From Alternaria dauci (taxonomy: Eukaryota > Ascomycota > Dothideomycetes > Pleosporales > Pleosporaceae): a DNA stretch of 64,000 bases. The stretch is from positions 310,001-374,000 of the forward strand of contig NC_091277.1 in assembly GCF_042100115.1 (NCBI RefSeq), in the 5' to 3' direction. Shown in pieces: positions 55,591 to 64,000 of the stretch. Numbering within the stretch: the stretch's first letter is position 1; every line of letters starts with the position of its first letter. Below the pieces are notes generated by a model. It worked only from the letters and a program-made list of their open reading frames with translations. It had not been told where the DNA came from and made no database searches. Both the position numbers and the translations under genes were made by a program.

Positions 55591-58500
55591 AATGAATGAC
55601 TGATCAGTTGATCAAAGGAATGACTGTGGGGTTGCTAGAGAGCGTGGTAGAGCTGGATCTTCAAAGGAGTGAGATGCGGCTTCCATTGTGACTTCCGCGC
55701 TGTACTTATATTTTAGGAAATTAAGAGGCGCCTCTGACAGAGTGAAACTAGCACCTGAGGCCCACATGCTGTGCAGGACAGCGCATGGCTTCGCCTTCTC
55801 GGCCCTCTCTGCAGTGTTTCATCCAAGACTGCTGCCAACTCCGAAAATCCACGTGCGATAAGATTATGGAGCACATCTCCCGCCAGCCCGGTCTGACGGC
55901 GCCGGCTCTGGGGTTTGGCGATTCGTCAACCTTGGTAGGGCTGTAGGGGCCAAGCCCGTGTGGAAATTACACTTCGGGTATCTGTCAAATCCGTCAAATC
56001 ACAGCGCTGACGATGCATCGACGGTCGTCGAGTCGTTGGAGCCACGTTGGTTTTCGCGGCATATGCACGAGAAGAACCTGCTTCGTAGTGTGCTGTGAGA
56101 GGGACGTTGGATGTGTCTAACGCAAGATCCATGTCTAGGTTGCCTGTCTTCTCAGGTACAGCGCAGGAACAAGTTTTGGTGGCCGAGTAGGATTTGTTCT
56201 GGACTGCAAACCGACTGGTTGTGGAGCGCACTAGGCCAGATTGGAGCAGGCGCCGACCGACAACACCCAACGTCCATTCCCGCTGCCGCCGATCCTGACC
56301 GTTTCAAGTCCACTTATGCACATCCACTCAACGACAACATGAATGTTGTCATGAAAACTACAACGATACGAGGCGCCTCATGATTCATCGCAAGTTGCCG
56401 ACAGCAGTGCTTGAGCTTTGTGCGGCAGCAAAGGCCCTCACACAAAGTAAACAAGCCTTGCTTTTCTGTTCATTTGAGTGAGCCTACCAATCATGGCTTT
56501 CAGACACGCCTAGAAATGCCATGGGCCCGTACCGAGCCGCAATCTTCCGTTGACCACCAGGAACGCATGCCGTCCACTCAGCGGCTTCTTCAGTCATTCC
56601 GCAGGCGACGGCGCGAAGGAAGAGGCGAGGCGCTTCTGGTTCTTTTCATGTGGCGCTCCCAACACGGCAGATGCGACGTAGCTTACCACTGCGACTTTTG
56701 AACGCCGAGGTGTATGCCACTGGACAACTTGCAAAGGGTGAGACGTTTTGTCAGCTAGTCGCTGCATTCATTCTTCCATGTGAATACGGTGTCGGTCCGC
56801 AACCCTGGAGCTCCACGGAAGCGTTGGTGGACGTCTCTGTAAGCAACTTCAACAGACTTTGGCACTTCTCCACTTCGATCCCGTTCGTTGTGCGCAACAC
56901 TCTGCTTTTCCGGGTTACCCTCGCTTCGAGGCGCTTACTTTACGATATTCACGCAAAACCTTCCACTGCGTATTCGGAACATGCCTTCTTCCCCAAGATA
57001 CCAAAAACTGCCCGACGTTGTGATAGAGAAAGAAATGTTTGGGACCCAGACATGCCTGAACAAAGACCTGGGTCTTCGGCAAAGTACAAAGGGGCAAACC
57101 CGAGTACCATGGTAGTCGCAACCTCGGCATTTGTATTTCACAAAACCTTGGGAGAAAAAGGTTCACATCCGACATCTTTTTCCACGTATCAGCGTGAGCG
57201 GAGCAGACATTACGTCCCTACAAAGTCTCACCACTGCACGCGAACGCAGGTTCAGTGAAAAGACTACGCTACGCTAACGCACACGTAATGTGACCTTCAG
57301 GTGACGAACTTCCCGTTCGTTGGGTTCTAGCGTCCATGAATGCATTACATTGCAGTAAGCAGCAGTTCCCCACTCGAGCCTGCATTTGCAACGGCATAAC
57401 GGAGGGAGAACATGCGATATAGGCCACGACCTCTTGCTATAGTTTTACGCTTCAAGGAGGAGATCCGAGGCATTCGTATCGTGCGACCGGCGCCATTATC
57501 CGACGGCGCATAACGGGCCGACATCTCTCGTACCTCAAACCTCAGACCTCAAGGTTGTGATCCTTCACACATGCCCCTGGGGGTTTAGAATCGACCATCC
57601 TACCCAGACGGCTAGCCAAAAGGCGTTCGAGTCACCCCCCGGGGACGCGCACACATGTCTAAGCCACAACATACGTCATCATGTCTGGCTGCTGATAAGG
57701 GTGGCTGGGGCGCATCGTATGGCGGCAGAAGTAAATAGCATCGACCGCAGGAGAAAAGATATCACAACTGCAGAATGCTCCATGCGCAGCTTGAGGCGTT
57801 GACCTTCTTGCGCCTTTGCGACTTTACGAGAAAAAGCACACGGCGCAGTCGAAGCACAGGCTGTGCAGATACCACTGGTTGCTATACGAGCGTGTTTTGT
57901 GACATGACACGGTGTTGCTCGTGTTGGGCTGATCGCTGGAGCGTACGTGAGTAGTGATGCAAAGACTGTGGGTTGCACGGAATAATCCATAGCGTGCTGT
58001 TTGCTCCTGGGATGGGTTCACTAATTCTCCCAGCAACCGTTTCTTGGGGGCTGTATCGTCGCTCGTTCTGCATTCCCGACACATGCGTCTTTGCGCATTT
58101 GGATTTGGACAAATGCTATCTGGAGAAGACCCAACGAACCAATGATGAAGGAATGGCTCACCCGTTACCAGCATGGATGTATCAACTCGAGAGACATTAC
58201 GAGGGCATCATGTCTTCCACATGCGTGGAATAAGCTGACTCTTCTAGCGACACAAACTTTGGTGTCTCATTGTTTTTGCGGGTGTCGCGATTCCTATTTT
58301 CATGACATGAAAGTAGACTGGAACCAGCAGAGCAGCATGCTCATGAACGCTTTCGAAGGTGTTTTATGGAACGATCTCCGACTCGATTCCAACATAAGAG
58401 TATCGTTTTGTCATTCAGAGACTCCCAGACTGTGTTTTGGGCTGTGAAAGAAGAAATGAGGACAGGCGACGAGGCGTAGAGAGGGACTTTTATATTCGCG

Positions 58501-59193
58501 TGTTGATGTCATCTTTTAAAAAATAGCAAGAAGTCTTGAAGCGAAGAAGCCACGCAGATCCGAGGATGCGATTTTATATTCAAGCTCTTCACGACCGACG
58601 TCTGCCGAGCGTTTCCCATGTTGCCATGGCGAGTTGAATGCTGGTCGGAGCACATGGAAGCTCCAAAAGATGAGCAAACGTACCCATGTATACAATTCGG
58701 AATCCAGGACCCGAAAATCCCAAAGGCTAGCAGAACCACTGCTGTTCTGGACATTTTCCGAGGTCACTTGGCTTTATCAGTGAGACAGGAAGGATCGCAG
58801 AAACATGTGCTCAAACTCGTCACCTTTTGGTTCATATCCGCAGATGCGGTGCCATTCTAGGAAGTTTGTATGTCCACACCCAGAACTCCAGATCCGGAGT
58901 ATGCAAAGGCACCGCGTGATTTTCGAGGAGCACACTCATGTATCCTTTCCGATGACGTTTTTGGAGCAGACACCGGAGGCCAAAGGCAGATAGGCTTTCT
59001 GGATTTGGATTTCGAGGACCAGTCGGAGAAGGACAACATGCTCCGTTCTTCTCCCATTTTTTGTAATAACTGACCCGGAATAGTTATGGTAGCTGGTTGA
59101 AGTAGAAGTACACGATCGGCGGAAGAGAGTTTATATATTCGCTTCTGGCATGCGTTATTGCTCTCCAGAGAAACATTCGTCAGGTGAGGAGAC

Positions 59194-59215
59194 TTTTTTT
59201 TTTTTTTTTTTTTTT
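59194..59215 (+). repeat. Poly(T) tract
   Basis: Twenty-two consecutive T residues. A retroposed poly(A) tail read on the other strand is possible, but no coding remnant or target-site duplication was recognised beside it. Confidence 0.9.
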
Positions 59216-60063
59216 GGAGAGAACGGCGGCGAACATGTATGACCATGAATTGTAATTTTGAAACGCACAAGAGATGTGCAAAGGCAGTAAGCCGCCGACT
59301 ACTCCTTGGTCGTCTTCCACATAACATGCTGCGATGAAAATTTTTGGTGATCGAGAAGATATTAGTGTGGATGAGAAAGAGGGTGGCGTAGCGGATGTTT
59401 ATGTCCTCCTCTCGGAGCAGAGACACATCAATTCGATGCCATTGGCTTGAGAGTTTAAAAAAAAATGGAAGACCTTCGATCCTCCCGGCAGTCCATAACT
59501 AGCTTGACAGACGTTTCCGCTGGAGAGAGATTGTGAACAAGATCCAGAAGGCGAATACGTCATACCATCTTGTGGCAGAATATTTTCCATATATTTTTAG
59601 GGAAGCAGAGGATCATGCCCAGCGGTTCGTGAATCTTGTGGGAAAGCGTCTGCCCATGGATAGTTCAACTGTCATTTCTGGTATTTGTAAAACAGAAAGT
59701 GATGTAGGTGGAAGACAGGAAGAGAAGCGAAAAAAAGGATGTTATATAGATGGGAGCCAGATGGGAAGGGTACGTGAGTAGGATACGACAAGAACCGCGC
59801 TGACTCTAAAGAGGGTAGATTACCGTGGATAAGGAGTGCATGTCCAGGTAAAAGATTCCTGTAAAACATACTGTGACATGAGATACAAGGCGTCACATCA
59901 AAAACACATAACACATCTAACCTGCATCACAGCATCAAAATTCCAAGACTATTGCTCAACAAGTACATTGCACATCAAATTGTTCCTAAGAACAAACACC
60001 AGAAGCTCTAATCCGCTCCCGACGCTAGACCATGCATGCATGCACCCTCACTCAGTTCCCACA

Positions 60064-60078
60064 CCCCCCCCCCCCCCC
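60064..60078 (+). repeat. Poly(C) tract
   Basis: Fifteen consecutive C residues in the 3' flank of NPL4, followed by a CACCACCAC stretch. Such tracts are prone to length change and to sequencing error. Confidence 0.85.
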
Positions 60079-60195
60079 ACCACCACCCTACACTACCAAC
60101 GCCCGCCTGCCGTCCCATCGTCGCATACGCGAATCACAGACCTATAGTATTAGAGGGCGCCACACCGGGAGCTAGACTAGTCGCAACCAACTAAT

Positions 60196-62175
60196 CTACT
60201 TCCCAAGCTTAACCCCCTTTACCCTCTTAGCCAACTGTACAGCAGAATCGGAGTCTGAGCCATAGGACGGCTGCTGCTGCCCCTGCCGCAGCTGGGAGGG
60301 CTGCGAAGGAGCATAGGAACGTTTCGGGGGGCGCTCACCACTTTCTTTGAGAATGGTCAGAAGAGTTGCCCAGCCACCTGTGTGTTGGAGTGCTGAGCCT
60401 TCTGATGTGTCGTGTGTTGATGCGACCTTGAAGAGCAGTGCCTCTTCGTCCTGGAATCACACAGTTAGTAAATGTACACGGGTGGCTTTGCCTTGACGCA
60501 CCTTTGATAGAATGCCGAGATTGTGGATGAAGCACAGCATGTGGAAATTCGAGATGGCGTTGAGGCCGCTGGTCGTGTTGAGTGCAAGTCCGTTGGCTCG
60601 AGCGTTGAGCGCTTTGCTGAGATGTGTAATCTCTGGCATCTCGCCCATGGCTTCACGGTTTTCAATAGGGAATTTGCCACCAGTGAACAGAGGATTCGGC
60701 TGGGTGGGGAAACCATGTGTTAGTGTGAGGAGGAGATACTCCACGGGGAAGTCAGGTCTAGCAATCTCCTGTACGTTTGCACCGTGTTCGTTGATCTTTC
60801 GGTAGAAAACCTCGGGGATATACCGCGCCTTGTTCAAAGCCTCGTTATCCTCTTCGGATTGAACAAGCATGACGGATGGCTCTGCCGAAGGCTCGATGAT
60901 GTCTGCGCGAACCATCTCAACGGCGTCGTTGGATACCTGGTATGACGAAATGCCGATCTGACCTTGGTCGTCGCCGCTGATTACGCAGGTAACAAAGTTG
61001 GACCCGTGTCGTCCAGTATCGCTCCACTTGGAAGGCCGCGGGTACTTTGCCTGATACCGTGCCGCGAATGTGACTTCGAGAGAGGAAAGGTAGTACGAGT
61101 CCGCGTGTCGCTTGCAAATGACAGAGCCGTCGCCTTTGTCCGCGTCGAGCAGATCTGTAAAGATGACGCCAACCCGTTGCAGTCCACACTGTGCGGCAAT
61201 GTCGTCAATCTCCTTCTCGTTATCCCACTCACCCAACGAGATACCGTCTGGCTCGTTGACCTGCGGTGGTTCGTAGATGGTCTCGACAACCGCCTTTGTT
61301 CCCAGTGGCACCTCGGTATACTCCTCATACCTGCCGTACAAGAAACCCAGTCGCTGACAGCCAGTCTGCCTCCAGAAGTTGATCACATCATCAACAACCT
61401 GTATCGAAGCGAACTCGACGTGATCCACCATGCGGTATTCTTGCGGCTTCAGCGAGATGGCGCTGGGCATGCACTTGGTGCAGATGCCTTCGGGGAAGGG
61501 CTTGTGTCCCGATGGACAGTCGGGTCGTACGCGGTAGTAGGGTTCGGACAGCGGAGGCATGTACGAGCTACCGAGCTCTGGCCTGTTCTTCGCCGAGTTG
61601 ACTTTGCGGAGGTAGGAATGGAAGGAAAGATGCTTGATCTTCTTCTCGGCGAGGTATGCGGGGGAGTAGGGCTCTAGAGGCATGCAGTAGTCGCACATGC
61701 CCTTTGGTCCGTGGGAGCACATGCGAGGGTCGCGTTTCCTAGGAATCTTGCCATCCTGTCTGTCTAGCCTGTCGTCGAGCGGCGACTGCCTGACAACTTC
61801 CCACGGGTTCTTTATAGTTTGTGTAGGAGAGCCGAGGGGCACAGAGGCCGTCTGGGTGGCTTCGACGGGTTTGCCATTTAGCCGTGAGCCGCCTGTCGGT
61901 GCTGCGGCATGGCCGTTTGATTCTGCAGACTGCTCCTCAAAGGACAGAAACAGTTGCGCGCCGTTTGATAGTCCCACTTGCTTGAAGCTCACGCCCTTGA
62001 GTTCAGCCAGCTTCCTCGCGTCTCCTCCCTGCGGACGGTTGCTAACGCTGATGCTCTGGATATCGACATTCTTTGGCAGCTTTTCGGTGACCTGAGGCAG
62101 GATGGCGGAGAAGGTATCCTCGGGCTGTACCGTCAACCTGAACTGGCCGTCTTTGCTAACGAACCTCAATATCAT
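60196..62175 (-). CDS. NPL4: Npl4, Cdc48 cofactor for ubiquitin-dependent extraction
   Basis: Two exons (62175-60502, 60450-60196) encode 642 residues. Npl4 with Ufd1 recruits the Cdc48/p97 unfoldase to polyubiquitinated clients in ERAD and chromatin or mitochondrial extraction. The N-terminus is a UBX-like ubiquitin fold ([18 protein letters not shown]). Two zinc-finger blocks follow: [20 protein letters not shown] (~150-170) and [19 protein letters not shown]. Then comes the Npl4-type MPN domain ([31 protein letters not shown]) and the C-terminal block. The second exon supplies the tail ending [20 protein letters not shown] and a basic, nuclear-signal-like VKGVKLGK. It diverges from SEC66. 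Confidence 0.93.
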
Positions 62176-62625
62176 GGTTGCAACGCGATGAGTTCTGGGG
62201 TGGATTGTTGGGGAAAAAGAAAAAGTTGCGGAGAGTAGAACGTAGGCGGGAGATTTTGTAGGAAAGTGCGACCGGTGAAAACAGCTGGGGAGAGGTGAAG
62301 TGCGGTTGAGGGTGTTGGTGATTGATTCATGGATCTGATTAGAACACTCGAAGGCGGACATGGATGACGCAGACGCGCTAGGAGGGGCGCTAGTCGAGCG
62401 CGGAACTGGACAGATATTCCAACATATCGATAGTGAGACAAAGCCCGGCGTAATTCACCCACCCACTGGTCTTCACCTTACCACCGTATCTCACCCCCGA
62501 GGACACCGTCGCTCCTTCACAACTCTGGTATTCGCGCCTGCATCGGCTCGCGAGCTCGTCAAACCCCTTGTTCTTCATCTTCTTCCTCCACCACCGCGCA
62601 GGCAGACCCGCACACTACATTCACC
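62176..62625. promoter_or_regulatory. Bidirectional promoter region of NPL4 and SEC66
   Basis: The start codons of two ER-linked genes face apart across 450 bp. Co-regulation of an ERAD factor and a translocon subunit would make sense, but no unfolded-protein-response element was identified by eye. Confidence 0.5.
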
Positions 62626-63326
62626 ATGTGGCCATTCGACATGGTCGACTGGGTGATGCTCACCGTGCCCTTTGCGTACATTGGCATCCTCGCTGGTTCC
62701 TTTGCAGTCTTTACAAACCTCTACCGCAAGCGTCAAGCCGCCAATGCCGCATCTCTCGAGCCCTGGTTCCCCACACATCTCCAGCGCAACGTCTACCTCT
62801 CTCTGCTCCACATGGAAAACCCAAAAGTGCCAGACAGCGTACTAAAAGCCGCACTCCTGCGCCGCGCAACCGAAGACATCCACCGCATCGTACAGGTCAG
62901 GAACGCGAAGCAGGCGCTGCAAGTATTGCTGCAGAGGGGCAGTGTGGGCGACGATCTGTGGCAGCGATTCCAGCGGGCAGAGAAGGAGATTGAGGAGGAG
63001 CTTAGGGACGTTGTTAACGAGGTGAGTTGATCACAGTCTGGATTGATGGCAGACGGCTTTTTGTAAACGTACCAGTGTGACTAATGTCGAGACAGGCCAA
63101 CGCTTTCGCACCAAACTGGGGTCAGACCATCTTCCAATCCGCCTCTGAAATGGCACAGAACAACCACATCCGCGAGCGCCTGGGCGAGATCACGGCAAAG
63201 GCGCCCGCGGAAAAGGAGTGGTGGGAGAAGCGCAGGACCGACATCCAAACCGAATTCATGAAGGAGCTGGACGAGGAGAAGGCCAAGAGCGAGGACGGAG
63301 TAATGGTGGAGAAGGCCAAGGCATGA
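62626..63326 (+). CDS. SEC66: Sec66/Sec71, subunit of the Sec63 translocation complex
   Basis: Two exons (62626-63021, 63096-63326) encode 208 residues. Sec66 is the non-essential ER-membrane subunit of the Sec62/Sec63 complex for post-translational protein import. A single membrane helix lies near the N-terminus (VDWVMLTVPFAYIGILAGSFAVF), followed by a cytosolic helical domain with EPWFPTHLQRNVYLSLL and KAALLRRATEDIHRIVQ. After the intron it reads ANAFAPNWGQTIFQSASEM, a family hallmark. The 74-nt intron has a GTGAGT donor and GACAG acceptor. Length and start fit the family. Confidence 0.92.
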
Positions 63327-63713
63327 GTGTTGTCATGTTGAGATGATGCATGCTTCTATTTCCGGGGGGTCGGACGTGGGGTGGTTGAGGTTGTCTAGGG
63401 TACCGGCGTTTTGCTGCATTTGAAGGCGTCCTGGACAGCTGCACCTTGGCTGCTGCGTGAGCGCTTCAGATATGCTTTTATACCACGTTTAGTCGAGTTA
63501 GTGCAGATTTGCAACGGGCGGTCGGATCAATTAGACGTTTGTGTCAACTTGTTCAAATGCTAAAATGTAGTGCTATAAACGCCATTATCCCATAGAGTAC
63601 AAGCCCCCACCCACACTGCTAACCATCAGATACTGTCTTTCGTACACCAGATATACAATGCTCACTCTTCCGTCTCCCTGCTTCCTCGCCCACTCTGTGG
63701 CATCTCCAACCCC
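63327..63713. other. 3' intergenic region
   Basis: The convergent gap between SEC66 and the partial membrane-protein gene. Nothing was recognised. Confidence 0.5.
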
Positions 63714-64000
63714 CTACTTCTTTACAGGGCCACTGACACCAGCACCGATGACACTAGGCAGCTCTTCAGCACCCATGGTGTAGAGCATACCGATACCCGC
63801 AGATACCAGGAAAGCCAAGACGACACCGCTGCCAACGAACAACCAGAACTGAACGGAAATGTCTTTCTTCTGGCAAGCGGGGCCACCCCAGTAGGTAACC
63901 TTCCTCTTCTCCTCCATGCCCTTGCCATCCTCGTACTCGACCGTGGCCGAGCAGGCGCATCCAAAGCAATCAACAGTCTCCTGGTCGGAACCGGAACCGC
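63714..64000 (-). CDS. Small membrane protein, C-terminal part (5' end outside window)
   Basis: The frame is open from the window edge and ends at 63714, giving the last ~94 residues. A Cys-containing stretch (ETVDCFGCACSATVEYEDG) precedes a WGGPACQKKD segment, then one clear membrane helix (FWLFVGSGVVLAFLVSAGIGML) and a short tail ending GAGVSGPVKK. Paired cysteines before the helix could form disulfides or bind metal. I do not recognise the family; it looks like a conserved fungal single-pass membrane protein. Confidence 0.65.
   Translation of the reverse strand, partial: GSGSDQETVDCFGCACSATVEYEDGKGMEEKRKVTYWGGPACQKKDISVQFWLFVGSGVVLAFLVSAGIGMLYTMGAEELPSVIGAGVSGPVKK

Larger units (their letters stand above)
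55591..60195. other. 4.6-kb region without a recognisable gene
   Basis: Only short frames with no family resemblance occur on either strand. A 22-nt T tract lies at 59194-59215 and a 15-nt C tract at 60064-60078. The part next to the GH128 start (about 55600-55720) is its promoter and leader. It may hold non-coding transcripts, a decayed element or a species-specific gene with many introns, but nothing supports any of these directly. Confidence 0.5.

Noticed and set aside
57610..57660. tRNA-like B-box (GGCGTTCGAGTC)
   Set aside because: No A-box or cloverleaf arms could be paired around it.
59194..59215. Poly(T) tract as the tail of a LINE or retropseudogene
   Set aside because: No reverse-transcriptase, gene-derived sequence or target-site duplication could be recognised next to it.
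58857..59426. A 189-codon minus-strand frame
   Set aside because: It owes its length to a poly(K) run read through the T tract and has no domain or homology cue.

Overview
The window is nuclear DNA of a filamentous ascomycete, most likely a dothideomycete of the Pleosporales type. The evidence is genes split by short GT-AG introns (mostly 45-80 nt, with CTRAY branch sites), fungal versions of housekeeping proteins (Ssb-type Hsp70, Vps33, Sdc1, Rps13, Tos1, Pex13, Rad17, Npl4, Sec66), and fungal NLR-type proteins. No tRNA, rRNA, CRISPR array or intact transposon was recognised. Exon coordinates were worked out by hand from splice motifs, reading phase and remembered family alignments, so single junctions may be off even where the gene call is firm.

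Region 1 (1-310) holds the 3' end of a ribosome-associated Hsp70 (Ssb) gene. Region 2 (about 2.7-31.1 kb) looks accessory: wide spacing, broken genes, and proteins of the fungal nonself-recognition repertoire. It contains a purine-nucleoside-phosphorylase-like domain that splicing joins to four near-identical zinc fingers; a decaying CorA-like membrane protein; a wrecked NB-ARC fragment; an uncharacterised acidic protein; a frameshifted LYC1-like acetyltransferase; a large alpha/beta-hydrolase-NACHT-WD40 receptor that seems to lack the segment after Walker B; a Cys-rich secreted membrane protein with an in-frame amber; a TauD-type dioxygenase beside a Mup1-type methionine permease; a PD-(D/E)XK-like nuclease protein with a possible zinc ribbon; an unknown nuclear-looking protein; and an HSPA12-like Hsp70 ATPase.

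Region 3 (31.4-64 kb) is mostly ordinary conserved genes: VPS33 and SDC1 divergent, RPS13, a TOS1-like cell-wall gene with a premature amber, PEX13, a UBE2W-like E2, one very large six-exon gene for an unknown coiled-coil protein with eight C-terminal GTWDT repeats, RAD17, a GH128 glucanase, a 4.6-kb stretch without a recognisable gene, NPL4 and SEC66 divergent, and the 3' end of a small membrane-protein gene.

The strongest candidate for something undescribed is the PNP-zinc-finger gene at 2744-4377. It has the effector domain of a fungal NLR and a fast-evolving repeat array, but no NTPase module between them.
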